Shown: positions 1 to 7,410 of the stretch, piece by piece
Layout: every line of letters starts with the position of its first letter
Position numbering within the stretch: position 1 is the stretch's first letter
Assembly (NCBI GenBank): GCA_023488455.1
Contig: JAMDDV010000001.1
Span: 92,683-156,682, forward strand
DNA from: Actinomycetota bacterium
Lineage (GTDB): Bacteria; Actinomycetota; Humimicrobiia; Hakubellales; JAMDDV01
Direction: 5' to 3'
DNA: 64,000 nucleotides
Made by a program: the position numbers and the translations under genes
The notes under the pieces: generated by a model
Seen by the model: the letters and a program-made list of their open reading frames with translations, nothing else
Databases searched by the model: none
Told to the model about the DNA's origin: nothing

Positions 1-1479
1 AAAGTAAGAACGCTCTATCTTGTGAGGGACCGCATCGGTAAAAAACCGCTATACTGGTGCAGCGTCAATGGCAGGCTTCTTTTTGCTTCGGAAATAAAAG
101 CACTGCTAAAACACCAAGAGGTTAGCAAGGATATTAACTTTGAGGGTTTATACCAGTATCTAACATTCTCGGTTGTGCCCGCACCACAGACGCTTTTTAG
201 CGAAATAAATAAGCTACACGCGGGGCACTATCTGCGTGTTAAGGAGGACAGCGAGCCGGAGGAGATAGAGTATTGGGATGCAATATTCCCGATACCGGAT
301 GATCACTACAAATATTTTGATGAGGATTTCTGCACTGACCGGATATGGGACCTTTATTTTAATGCTGTCAGTAAGAGGATGATGTCCGATGTCCCGTTTG
401 GTGTCTTTTTAAGCGGCGGCGTGGATTCAAGCGCAAATGTAGCAGCCATGAGCCAGTTGATGAACCAGCCTGTAAGGACGTTTTCCATCGGCATAAAAGG
501 GCAGGACTCATATAACGAGTTCGTTCATGCTAGGAGAATTGCCGATGAATTCAAGACCGATCACCACGAGATCGAGATAGACGACTTTGATTTCATAAAT
601 TTTTTCGATGAGATGGCATATTTTCAGGATGAACCGCTGTCTGATCCTGTTTGCGTTCCCCTTTACTACGTCTCCAAACTTGCAAGGGATAATGGCACCA
701 TCGTTATGCAGGTGGGTGAGGGTGCTGATGAAATTTTCGCTGGTTATGATGAGTATATAAGACTTTACAATTTCCATGAGAATACCTGGAAGAATTTCTC
801 CAGGTTGCCAAAGGTTCTGCGCGGGCTGGCATACATGATCTATCCTTTTATTGATTCGACGAAGAAAGACTATTTACGCAGAGCCATAAACGGTGGCGAG
901 TTTTTCTGGGGAGGCGCTGTAGCTTTTGGTGAGGACGAGAAGAAAAATATTACTAAGTTTAAAGTGGACGATAGCTGGAGCTCATCTGGGGTCGTAAGTT
1001 CGTATATGAAAAGAATTGCGACACTAAAGCCCACATCAGATTACCTGGAGCGGATGATCTACCTGGAGCTTAAGGTCAGGCTACCTGAGCTGCTTTTAAT
1101 GCGGATGGACAAAATGGGCATGGCAACCTCAATTGAAGGAAGGGCTCCTTATCTTGATGTCGATCTTGTGCGCTTTGCAATGAATATTCCGCCTTCGGTT
1201 AAGATAAAAAACAACATTGGTAAATACATTTACAAAAAAACTCTTGAAAAGGTACTGCCAAAAGAGAATCTGTACAGGAAGAAGGTCGGCTTCTGCGGCT
1301 CGGCATATAACATGCTGACCGAAGGCATTAGAAACCATGTTTTCGGTAAAGGCTCTGGCTCCAAGCTGTTATTGAATCAGTATCTTGATATGAGCGGTTA
1401 TGACTTCAGCTTCAAGAATAACTTCAAGACCTGGAACCTGCTCACCTTAGAGCTGTGGCTGCGGGGATTTTTCAAGTGA
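1..1479 (+). CDS. asnB: Asparagine synthetase (glutamine-hydrolysing)-type amidotransferase, 5'-truncated by window edge
   Basis: The frame is already open at base 1 (493 codons to the TGA at 1477), so most of the N-terminal glutaminase domain lies outside the window. What remains begins with the end of that domain (RDRIGKKPLYW, then FASEIKALL) and runs through the whole ATP-pyrophosphatase synthetase domain. Seen there are the ATP-binding loop SGGVDS at 412-429, GEGADEIFAGY at 715-747 and EGRAPYLD at 1135-1158, followed by KVGFCGSA near the C-terminus. The family transfers glutamine amide nitrogen to a carboxylate through an acyl-adenylate. In surface-glycan loci such proteins often amidate sugar uronic acids rather than aspartate. 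The predicted diacetamido-uronic acid pathway at 42-47 kb makes that role possible here, but it is inference. The GTG at 22 is internal to the family alignment and is not the start. Confidence 0.93.
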   Translation, partial: KVRTLYLVRDRIGKKPLYWCSVNGRLLFASEIKALLKHQEVSKDINFEGLYQYLTFSVVPAPQTLFSEINKLHAGHYLRVKEDSEPEEIEYWDAIFPIPDDHYKYFDEDFCTDRIWDLYFNAVSKRMMSDVPFGVFLSGGVDSSANVAAMSQLMNQPVRTFSIGIKGQDSYNEFVHARRIADEFKTDHHEIEIDDFDFINFFDEMAYFQDEPLSDPVCVPLYYVSKLARDNGTIVMQVGEGADEIFAGYDEYIRLYNFHENTWKNFSRLPKVLRGLAYMIYPFIDSTKKDYLRRAINGGEFFWGGAVAFGEDEKKNITKFKVDDSWSSSGVVSSYMKRIATLKPTSDYLERMIYLELKVRLPELLLMRMDKMGMATSIEGRAPYLDVDLVRFAMNIPPSVKIKNNIGKYIYKKTLEKVLPKENLYRKKVGFCGSAYNMLTEGIRNHVFGKGSGSKLLLNQYLDMSGYDFSFKNNFKTWNLLTLELWLRGFFK

Positions 1480-1485
1480 AAGTAA

Positions 1486-1562
1486 TTAAATTACCGAGAA
1501 TTCTTCCTCCAATGAGACAATTTTAGCTGCATATAATAGTACCGCTCTAATGTCTTCATTTG
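1486..1562. repeat. 77-nt direct repeat, copy 1 (orphan 3' end of a DUF433 gene)
   Basis: This stretch matches 4761-4837 at 75 of 77 positions in the same orientation. In the second copy it forms the 3' end of the minus-strand DUF433 gene plus 27 bases beyond it. Here only the gene tail survives. One of the two differences changes the stop codon of the tail (TAA at 4788-4790 reads TCA here), so copy 1 is a dead remnant. The two copies flank the VapBC-like, XRE, LegB-like and nucleotidyltransferase genes. Confidence 0.93.
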
Positions 1563-1592
1563 CTCAAATACTACTTTTAATTGCTGAATTTA

Positions 1593-1617
1593 TATAATAT
1601 AATTAGCTATAGTTAAT
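1593..1617 (+). promoter_or_regulatory. Candidate promoter -10 and operator of the RHH/PIN operon
   Basis: A TATAAT is at 1593-1598 (overlapping a second one at 1598). It is followed by an imperfect palindrome, ATTAGCTATAGTTAAT at 1602-1617, with 14 of 16 positions symmetric. The strong Shine-Dalgarno AAAGGAGGA at about 1624-1632 and the ATG at 1642 come next. RHH antitoxins usually repress their own operon through such palindromes. No convincing -35 box was found, so the promoter part is tentative. Confidence 0.35.
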
Positions 1618-1641
1618 ACTACTGAAAGGAGGATAAAATAG

Positions 1642-1932
1642 ATGTTATTGGGAAATGGCGGGACCGATAAGCTTTCAATAACTTTACCTAAGGATCTTGC
1701 AGATGAAGTAAGAAACACAGTCGCTAAAAGACGTATTAGTGCATTTTTTGCAGAGGCTGTTAGAAAATATTTGGCACAATATAAGCAAAGGGTTGCTTTG
1801 GAAAGGAGTTTTGGAGCCTGGTCAAATGAAAATCATCCTGAACTCAGGACCCCTGAAGATACTGTAATATATGTTCGTCATTTGCGAGAAATAGATGAAT
1901 ACCGTTTGAAAGAACAGGAAAATAAAGGTTAA
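1642..1932 (+). CDS. vapB: Ribbon-helix-helix antitoxin (VapB-like)
   Basis: A 96-residue protein. Residues about 9-46 have the ribbon-helix-helix pattern: a beta strand with alternating residues (KLSITLPKDL) followed by two helices ending in AEAVRKYL. This fold dimerises and binds operator DNA. The charged C-terminal half, with a PEDTVIYVRHLREIDEY stretch, would be the toxin-neutralising tail. The start is well supported by AAAGGAGGA about 9 bases upstream. The PIN-domain gene follows after only 5 bases, the standard antitoxin-first operon order. A palindrome just upstream (1602-1617) is a likely operator. The family assignment is firm; the cognate relationship is inferred from adjacency. 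Confidence 0.82.
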   Translation: MLLGNGGTDKLSITLPKDLADEVRNTVAKRRISAFFAEAVRKYLAQYKQRVALERSFGAWSNENHPELRTPEDTVIYVRHLREIDEYRLKEQENKG

Positions 1933-1937
1933 AGATT

Positions 1938-2339
1938 ATGCAATATCAAGGGATTTCGTGCGTTCTGGATATTGACATCATTATTGACTATTTAAGAAAA
2001 TTTGAATATGCGTGGAGTTTGCTAGATCGCTGGTCACGACAGGGATTATTGGCGATCAGCACTCTGACACACGTTGAAATTTATCAAGGAATGAGACCTA
2101 ATGAAAAGGAAACCACCCAGTTACTCTTAGATGGACTTACTTCAATACCATTAGATGTGAGCATAGCCAGAAGAGCCGGTAGTCTATTATTTAACCTACG
2201 ATCACAAGGTCTTACTATAGGCATAGCAGATGCAATAATTGGGGCTACTGCCATAACTCTTTCGGTTCCTCTTATTACAAACAACATAGAACATTATCCT
2301 TTTTCTGATCTCCTGGTAGCCAAAGGAAAAGAAGATTAA
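1938..2339 (+). CDS. vapC: PIN-domain ribonuclease toxin (VapC-like)
   Basis: A 133-residue single-domain PIN protein, the usual VapC length. The acidic metal-binding positions are present: Asp in CVLDIDIIIDYL near residue 11, Glu in HVEIYQGM near residue 47, and Asp in GIADAIIGATA near residue 98. The C-terminal TNNIEHY corresponds to the TrN-x-x-(D/E)-F motif of the family. VapC toxins cleave specific RNAs, often tRNAs or rRNA, and are held inactive by the antitoxin encoded immediately upstream. All four catalytic positions look intact, so an active toxin is expected. The pair lies between two direct repeats (1486 and 4761), in a part of the window that looks like an insertion hotspot. Confidence 0.88.
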   Translation: MQYQGISCVLDIDIIIDYLRKFEYAWSLLDRWSRQGLLAISTLTHVEIYQGMRPNEKETTQLLLDGLTSIPLDVSIARRAGSLLFNLRSQGLTIGIADAIIGATAITLSVPLITNNIEHYPFSDLLVAKGKED

Positions 2340-2507
2340 TCCTGTACCAGTAGAGATTGAATCTGATTTGCTCGGTGTAAAAGTCACTTACTAGCCATCT
2401 CCACATCGCTAATCTATAAAAAGACTATGTTAAGGTGGTGTTAAGGTAGAAAAATCAGTAAGATAATCTATTCCACGGGTTCCCCTTTTGTCCCTCTACC
2501 TACCTAT

Positions 2508-2534
2508 TGATATATTAACTTTAGTGATATATCA
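2508..2534. promoter_or_regulatory. Candidate operator of the XRE-type regulator
   Basis: The perfect 10-base palindrome TGATATATCA is at 2525-2534. A near copy, TGATATATTA, lies 17 bases upstream at 2508-2517, so the two sites sit about 1.6 helical turns apart. Both lie 60-87 bases ahead of the HTH gene at 2595, where an autoregulatory operator would be expected. The rest of the 255-base gap (2340-2594) shows nothing recognisable. Confidence 0.3.
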
Positions 2535-2594
2535 TATTTGATAAATTTGGAGTTATGAGTTCTACATGATTTAAGTAAAAGAGGTGTATAAATA

Positions 2595-2915
2595 ATGGTT
2601 AGGCCAAAAACAAAGGCTCAAATTTTTATGGAAGAGCTGCTTAGTAATAAGGAGGTTGCCGAATCCTTTAATGAAGGACTCGAGGAGTTAAGGCTTGCTG
2701 TTAAGATAGCTCAGCTTAGAGAAAAAAGAGGGCTAACCCAGACAGAACTTGCCGCGAAGATGCATACTAGCACTCCTGTGATATCAAGGTTAGAGAATAT
2801 GGGTCGTTGTAATATTCGTACTCTAAAAAAGGTAGCCAAAGCTTTAGATGCTGTTTTGGAAATTAATATTATTCCAAAGGAAGATAAAGCACGAACAACG
2901 AAGATTACAGTATAA
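2595..2915 (+). CDS. XRE-family HTH protein, HigA-like antitoxin or regulator
   Basis: A 106-residue protein whose residues about 37-92 form a Cro/C1-type helix-turn-helix. AQLREKRGLTQTELAAKMHT is helices 1-2, TPVISRLEN carries the recognition helix, and NIRTLKKVAKALDA is the distal helices. The N-terminal FMEELLSNKEVAESFNEGLE extension is typical of antitoxins of the HigA/MqsA-associated type rather than of phage repressors. A Shine-Dalgarno AGAGGTG precedes the ATG. No RelE/HigB toxin lies beside it: the next gene, 34 bases downstream, is a nucleotide-sugar dehydratase. It is therefore an orphan antitoxin, or a regulator that could act on the glycan genes; the sequence cannot decide. Confidence 0.75.
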   Translation: MVRPKTKAQIFMEELLSNKEVAESFNEGLEELRLAVKIAQLREKRGLTQTELAAKMHTSTPVISRLENMGRCNIRTLKKVAKALDAVLEINIIPKEDKARTTKITV

Positions 2916-2949
2916 TTGCTTAAATTTTATATGACTTTTAGGTTGCGAG

Positions 2950-3939
2950 ATGAATTGGATTGGTAAAAAAGTAGTTGTGACTGGTGCGGCTGGCTTTATA
3001 GGTAGTCATCTTGTTGAAAAACTCGTTGATCTCGGGGCGAGTGTATCCTGCTTTATCCGTTATACATCAAAAAATGACCTCGGCAACTTAAAAAGCTTAC
3101 CAAAAGCTAAATTGAATCAACTTAAGATATACAGAGGAGATTTAAAAGATGGTGCTGCATTAGAGAGTGCATTAAAGAACTCGGAGATAGCGTTCCACCT
3201 AGGTGCGATGGTCAGCATTCCCTATTCCTATGAAAATCCACAGGAAGCTATTACATCAAATATAATTGGCACTATGAACGTTTTAAATGCATCTCGCAGG
3301 GTTGATATCGAAAAATTTGTACATACCTCAACATCAGAGGTTTATGGAACTGCTCAGTATGTTCCAATCGATGAAAATCATCCATTGGTCAGTCAATCCC
3401 CCTATTCAGCTAGCAAAGTCGGAGCTGACATGATAGCCATGAGTTATTATTATTCTTATGATTTTCCTGTTTCAATTATAAGGCCTTTCAATACATATGG
3501 GCCAGGGCAGTCAGCCCGTGCTGTCATACCGACGATTATTATGCAAGCAATCTTAAGTGATGTCGTTAAGTTAGGAGATGTAAACACCACAAGGGATTTC
3601 ACATATGTAGAGGATACGGTTAACGGGTTTTTAAAAATCGCTGAAAGCGCTAAATCTGTTGGGCAGGTTATAAATGTTGGGGCAGGTAATGAAATTAGCA
3701 TTAGTAATGTCGTAATGCTTGTAGAAAGAATATTGAATAAGAAGTTACAAATCAAGATCGAAGAAGAAAGAATAAGACCTAGTAAAAGTGAGGTTAGAAG
3801 ACTTGTTTCTGATAGTTCAAAGGCGAAAAAACTGTTAGGGTGGAAACCGGAATATACATTCGAATCCGGATTGGGCAAAACTATAGAATGGTTTGCAAAA
3901 AATTCAAATTATTTTGAAACCATGAAATATGAAATCTAA
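2950..3939 (+). CDS. legB: NAD-dependent nucleotide-sugar 4,6-dehydratase, LegB-like (extended SDR)
   Basis: A 329-residue extended short-chain dehydrogenase/reductase. It has the Rossmann motif GAAGFIGSH (residues about 11-19), the STSEVYG strand, the catalytic SPYSASKVGAD (YxxxK), and the sugar-binding part RPFNTYGPGQSARAVIPT. The FIRYTSKNDLGNL and GPGQSARAVIPTII segments, as I remember them, are characteristic of the LegB branch. In Campylobacter that branch dehydrates GDP-GlcNAc in legionaminic acid synthesis; related enzymes act on UDP- or GDP-sugars. The next gene, 30 bases on, is a sugar-1-phosphate nucleotidyltransferase, as LegX/PtmE is in that pathway. The remaining leg genes are not visible, so the final sugar is uncertain. 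The Shine-Dalgarno AGGT is weak. Confidence 0.8.
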   Translation: MNWIGKKVVVTGAAGFIGSHLVEKLVDLGASVSCFIRYTSKNDLGNLKSLPKAKLNQLKIYRGDLKDGAALESALKNSEIAFHLGAMVSIPYSYENPQEAITSNIIGTMNVLNASRRVDIEKFVHTSTSEVYGTAQYVPIDENHPLVSQSPYSASKVGADMIAMSYYYSYDFPVSIIRPFNTYGPGQSARAVIPTIIMQAILSDVVKLGDVNTTRDFTYVEDTVNGFLKIAESAKSVGQVINVGAGNEISISNVVMLVERILNKKLQIKIEEERIRPSKSEVRRLVSDSSKAKKLLGWKPEYTFESGLGKTIEWFAKNSNYFETMKYEI

Positions 3940-3969
3940 AGGTAATAAAAATTGCAAAAGGAATAAAAG

Positions 3970-4653
3970 TTGAAGGCTCTTATCTTGGCTGGTGGAGAGG
4001 GTGTAAGATTAAGACCCTTAACATACAGTGTACCTAAACCTCTTTTACCCATCAAAGGGAAACCGATTCTTGAAATAATTATTGAAAGATTGGCTTCATT
4101 TGGGATAGATGATTTTATTTTAGCAACAGGATATAGATCATATATGATCGAAGCTTACTTCCTTAATGGGTCTCGATATAACGTTAAGATAACGTATCAG
4201 ATAGAACAAAAAAGAATGGGTACCGCAGCCCCTCTGAAATTTATAAATAGCGATACGCGAGAGCCGATTTTGGTTATGAATGGGGATGTCTTAACAGATT
4301 TAGATTTTAAAGAACTTATTGATTTCCACCTCGGATCAGCATCCGATCTTACGTTTTGCACAGCCAGGTATAAGGTGAAGATACTGTATGGTGTTGTAGA
4401 TTGTGCGAATGATAATTCATTTCTCGATATAGTTGAGAAACCAGTGAAAAAATTCATGGTGAATGCAGGCATTTATATTGTTAACCCTGAGCTAATTAGC
4501 ATTATTCCTGAAAGTAAACCATTTAACATGACAGATCTTATTATTAAAGCCAAAGAGTTAGGCAAAAGAGTTCTTGTCTATGAGATCAGAGGTAAATGGA
4601 TAGACATTGGGCTCATGGACGATTATAGACGAGCGAATAAAACTCAGTTTTAG
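3970..4653 (+). CDS. Sugar-1-phosphate nucleotidyltransferase
   Basis: A 227-residue NTP_transferase-fold protein. It begins with the signature LILAGGEGVRLRPLTYSVPK (nucleotide binding and catalytic Lys) and has the metal-binding Asp in VMNGDVLTD. VNAGIYIVNPE and GKWIDIGLMDDYRRAN form the sugar-binding C-terminal half. The family joins a sugar-1-phosphate to NTP and releases pyrophosphate. At this length there are none of the N-terminal CBS domains found in LegX/PtmE and no C-terminal left-handed helix domain. The start is TTG, preceded by AAAGGA; no ATG fits the family N-terminus. It forms a pair with the LegB-like dehydratase and probably makes its substrate. GDP versus UDP or dTDP cannot be read from the sequence. 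Confidence 0.85.
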   Translation: MKALILAGGEGVRLRPLTYSVPKPLLPIKGKPILEIIIERLASFGIDDFILATGYRSYMIEAYFLNGSRYNVKITYQIEQKRMGTAAPLKFINSDTREPILVMNGDVLTDLDFKELIDFHLGSASDLTFCTARYKVKILYGVVDCANDNSFLDIVEKPVKKFMVNAGIYIVNPELISIIPESKPFNMTDLIIKAKELGKRVLVYEIRGKWIDIGLMDDYRRANKTQF

Positions 4654-4760
4654 TTCATCTGGAACCCTCTAAATCTCTCCCTAGTTCAAATACTATTATT
4701 AAGAATTTTAATCTCCAATAATTCTTACCTTAAAGCTTCATTGAGCGGGTTTGGACTGCT

Positions 4761-4837
4761 TTAAATTACCGAGAATTCTTCCTCCAATTAGACAATTTTA
4801 GCTGCATATAATAGTACCGCTCTAATATCTTCATTTG
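4761..4837. repeat. 77-nt direct repeat, copy 2 (3' end of the DUF433 gene)
   Basis: The partner of 1486-1562, same orientation, 75/77 identical. It covers the last 50 bases of the minus-strand DUF433 gene and 27 bases downstream of its stop codon. Together the copies bracket about 3.2 kb, so homologous recombination could delete or duplicate the enclosed genes. Confidence 0.93.
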
Positions 4838-5009
4838 TTAGAAAAGGGTATTCCTCAATTAACATCTCTTCCTTATAGCCATAAGCAAGTTTTTCAAGAA
4901 GTAAGTCGATTGGTAGATGAGTTCCTTTTATAACTAGTTTGCCATACATAATTTCTTGATTTCTTTCAATATTGACATTAGCGATAAATCTAATTTCATC
5001 TAAGTTCAT
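4788..5009 (-). CDS. DUF433-family antitoxin-like protein
   Basis: A 73-residue protein with the full DUF433 signature: GKLVIKGTHLPIDLLLEKLA (family form GkPvIrGTRipVd), then a helical segment, EEYPFLTNEDIRAVLLYAA. DUF433 proteins are small winged-HTH-like proteins, generally the antitoxin of a pair with a PIN-like DUF5615 toxin encoded just downstream. Here nothing follows: downstream (below 4788) there are only 27 bases of repeat and then the convergent nucleotidyltransferase gene. It is therefore an orphan. Its 3' end is duplicated at 1486-1562, which suggests that the partner and a second copy were lost during rearrangement. Confidence 0.8.
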   Translation of the reverse strand: MNLDEIRFIANVNIERNQEIMYGKLVIKGTHLPIDLLLEKLAYGYKEEMLIEEYPFLTNEDIRAVLLYAAKIV

Positions 5010-5042
5010 ATCAGTTTAATTATACAATCAGAGATTTTTATA

Positions 5043-5114
5043 ATACAAAGTTGTTATTTGTTAAAAAACCAGGTATATATGATTTATATATCAGAAATTA
5101 AATGAGTTTATCTC
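5043..5114 (+). repeat. 72-nt direct repeat, copy 1: displaced 3' end of the large membrane-protein gene
   Basis: This matches 37524-37595 at 69 of 72 positions in the same orientation. In the second copy it encodes the last residues (KKPGIYDLYIRN) and stop codon of the 804-residue membrane protein, plus 13 further bases. Here it is an orphan gene end abutting the minus-strand GT4 gene. The GT4 reading frame runs 24 bases into it and takes its last residues (INSFNF) and stop codon from it. Confidence 0.93.
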
Positions 5115-6245
5115 TTTAATAGATTTCAGAGATTTTGCAGCTCCAATATCCCAATTAAGACCCTTGGCAAACTTTTTACCTTCTTTCCCAAGTTGAATTC
5201 TCCTATCTTCGCTGTTAAGTAATTTTAAGATGGTCTTTACAAATGTCTTCTTTTGGAAGCATGGGATTTTAATAACACCTTTTGGGTAATAAAGCCTTGG
5301 AAGATTGTAGATTACTCCGGGTAAACCACATGCCAGGGCCTCATCAAGTGCCATATTACCACTATCAAGTCTTGAAGCAGAAACAAAAAGTCTTGATGCT
5401 TTAAGGACTTTTGCTTTCTCTATTCCATCAAGTAAACCAAGAAACATTACGTTGTTTTTCATATTTTCTTTCATTACCTTTTTCCTGAGCTTGTTCTCCA
5501 AAGGTCCTGTACCTACAATAGCGAGTTTTCTCTTTGGGGAATCTTTTTTTAAAACTTCCCTCCAAATATCAAGCAGTTCCTCAAGACACTTTTGGGGATG
5601 TAATCTCCCGACAAACACTGCATCAAATTTTGCTTTTTGTTTAGGAACTCTCTGAAATAACTCGAAGTCAACGCCTCCTCGGATTGCAATTACCCTTTTA
5701 GGAGTCAGACGTCCATTATAAAAACTTTTGCAATCTATTGGTGAAGCAGTAAGAACAGCATCTGCACGAATCCTGATAAGCTTTAAAGAAATCTGCTGTA
5801 CAATGTAGGATATAAGCCCTTTTAAACCTTTTATTTTTCCATCTCTGCTGAATGGCGAAGGAACTATCAAGTAACATGCTGAAAACCACAAAACCTTTGG
5901 TTTTCTAATTTTTATTATGAATGCTGGGAAAACATCTGGCCAGAGGTTCGAGGAAGAAAAGATTGCATCGATGCTTCGAATATTTAAGAAGAAACATCTT
6001 ATAAGAGAGCTAAGGCTTTTGTACACACTTGATATAAAAACTCCAAACTTATCCGTAAAAGAAGTTTTCCAAATCCAAACGTTAGTTCTGCTTATTCCAT
6101 GGTTTAAGCAAAAAATTTTACCTTTTTCGTTTGTTACTATGCTTATTTTTTCTCCGGATTTAATCCATCGTTTGCTGTATTCTGCAAATATTTTGTCTCC
6201 ACCGCTTATAATGTGGAAAGCATTTGCAAAGACCAATATTCTCAT
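5091..6245 (-). CDS. GT4-family glycosyltransferase
   Basis: A 384-residue GT-B fold enzyme. The N-terminal domain begins MRILVFANAFHIISGGDKIF and contains a membrane-associating hydrophobic segment. The C-terminal Glycos_transf_1 domain has AVFVGRLHPQKCLEELLDIW, a KLAIVGTGPLE strand and RLDSGNMALDEALACGLP. In that last motif the usual E-x7-E pair is D-x7-E, a conservative change at the first position. These enzymes retain anomeric configuration and use nucleotide sugars at the cytoplasmic membrane. The final residues and the stop codon lie inside a displaced repeat (5043-5114), so the native C-terminus has probably been replaced. The kelch gene lies 14 bases upstream on the same strand and the two are probably co-transcribed. 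Confidence 0.88.
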   Translation of the reverse strand: MRILVFANAFHIISGGDKIFAEYSKRWIKSGEKISIVTNEKGKIFCLNHGISRTNVWIWKTSFTDKFGVFISSVYKSLSSLIRCFFLNIRSIDAIFSSSNLWPDVFPAFIIKIRKPKVLWFSACYLIVPSPFSRDGKIKGLKGLISYIVQQISLKLIRIRADAVLTASPIDCKSFYNGRLTPKRVIAIRGGVDFELFQRVPKQKAKFDAVFVGRLHPQKCLEELLDIWREVLKKDSPKRKLAIVGTGPLENKLRKKVMKENMKNNVMFLGLLDGIEKAKVLKASRLFVSASRLDSGNMALDEALACGLPGVIYNLPRLYYPKGVIKIPCFQKKTFVKTILKLLNSEDRRIQLGKEGKKFAKGLNWDIGAAKSLKSIKEINSFNF

Positions 6246-6259
6246 AATTTAATTTCAGA

Positions 6260-7255
6260 TTATGCAGGGATAAAGATATCGTGATTCATGCAGAATGCGT
6301 AGCCTCCAAGCCTTGGGTTTCCACCTATTATATGGATTTCCCCATCTACAGCAACTGCAATATTTGCGTATTTTGGTGTTGGCATGTCCATCCTCCTATA
6401 CCATCGATCTTCAGAAACTTTATACTCATGGCATTCACCAGATACTGCCCAGCCCTGTTCCCCTCCAAAAATAAAAACACTGCTTCCTATTCCAACCGCA
6501 GAAAATCCACTGATAGGTAAAGGCAATGGAGCTCTATTTTCCCACTTGCCAGTGGAGGGATTATAAACTTCGTTAGTTGTCAATGACTCAGCGAGGTTTT
6601 TCTTAAATCCACCCATAGCAAAAATCAATCCTCCGGCTGAGGTTGCAGATAGATGCTCTCTTTCGGTTGGCATAGGTTCCAGTTTTGTCCATGTATCATT
6701 CTTGGGATCGTAAACTTCTAGTTCGTTTCTTGGTATTTTGTTGGTGCCACCTCCTACAACATAGATAAGCCCATTCATTTCTGCTATCCCTAAAGCTCCC
6801 CTTGGAGTGGGCATGTCCCTTTTTCTTTCCCAGGAGTTTGTTGAGGAGTTATATTGGAAAACATAAGAATAGGGTGTAATTCTTAACCCATTACCCCCAA
6901 TTACATAAAGCTTATTGTCAACTACTGTAACCCCAGGATGGTGTACGATAACGGGAAGATTAGTAATTCTTCTCCAAGAATTGGTGGCCACGTTGTATGC
7001 CTCAACTCTTCTTGTAACCGTATAAACTGTAGGTAAGGTTAACCCCCCAACTACATAAATCTCTTCACCCAATAACGCTCCTCCAAATTCATACCGCCAG
7101 GAAGGTAGGGGATTTGCTTTTATCCATCTTCCTGATAGCAGCTTAATAGGCTCAACAGATCCCTTTAAGGTTCTATTTGGCTTCTCTAAAACTTCAATGA
7201 GAAATCTGAGAATCGCAAAAGGAATTAAAATCGGTCTTTTAATTAGCAATTGCAA
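6260..7255 (-). CDS. Kelch-repeat beta-propeller protein
   Basis: A 331-residue protein with six kelch units, each carrying the double glycine after a hydrophobic strand: YVVGG, YVIGG, YVVGG, FAMGG, FIFGG, HIIGG. Most also have the downstream aromatic (NSWRRI, NSWERKRDMPTPRG, DTWTKLEPMPTERE, GKWENRAPLP, DRWYRRMDMPTPKY). This predicts a complete six-bladed propeller over residues about 45-330. The first 25 residues (RPILIPFAILRFLIEVLEK) are hydrophobic and could be a membrane anchor or poor signal sequence. Bacterial kelch propellers include sialate mutarotases (NanM) and galactose-oxidase-like proteins, but no copper ligands or other catalytic signature are recognisable. A binding or scaffold role beside the GT4 is possible. 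Function unknown. Confidence 0.85.
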   Translation of the reverse strand: MQLLIKRPILIPFAILRFLIEVLEKPNRTLKGSVEPIKLLSGRWIKANPLPSWRYEFGGALLGEEIYVVGGLTLPTVYTVTRRVEAYNVATNSWRRITNLPVIVHHPGVTVVDNKLYVIGGNGLRITPYSYVFQYNSSTNSWERKRDMPTPRGALGIAEMNGLIYVVGGGTNKIPRNELEVYDPKNDTWTKLEPMPTEREHLSATSAGGLIFAMGGFKKNLAESLTTNEVYNPSTGKWENRAPLPLPISGFSAVGIGSSVFIFGGEQGWAVSGECHEYKVSEDRWYRRMDMPTPKYANIAVAVDGEIHIIGGNPRLGGYAFCMNHDIFIPA

Positions 7256-7352
7256 ATTCGCTCAACTCCTGCACTAATAAACCCTATATTTTACAAGAAG
7301 CAATTTTGTCGAAAGCGTCTAAAATTCCGTGATGGATAAATAATAAATCAAT

Positions 7353-7409
7353 TGGCCCCTACTTTAAAATAGTGATGTCAGTCAAACAAATCACTATCAG
7401 AGGGGGCCA
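7353..7409 (+). promoter_or_regulatory. Predicted 5'-leader hairpin masking the Shine-Dalgarno of the 7411 gene
   Basis: Two nested complementary segments are visible. The outer arm TGGCCCCT (7353-7360) pairs with the GGGGGCCA that ends at 7409; the inner arm ATAGTGAT (7369-7376) pairs with ATCACTAT (7390-7397) around a 13-base loop. The outer right arm contains the only good Shine-Dalgarno for the ATG at 7411, so the fold would block initiation. It is not followed by a T run, so it is not a standard terminator. The pairing is seen directly; the regulatory role is inferred. Confidence 0.45.
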
Positions 7410-7410
7410 G

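Noticed and set aside
3456..3878. Minus-strand open frame of 140 codons
   Set aside because: It is a shadow of the LegB-like gene, whose motifs are continuous through this region.
5917..6252. Plus-strand open frame of 111 codons
   Set aside because: It lies fully antisense to the GT4 gene, which has clear family motifs, and its own translation resembles no protein.
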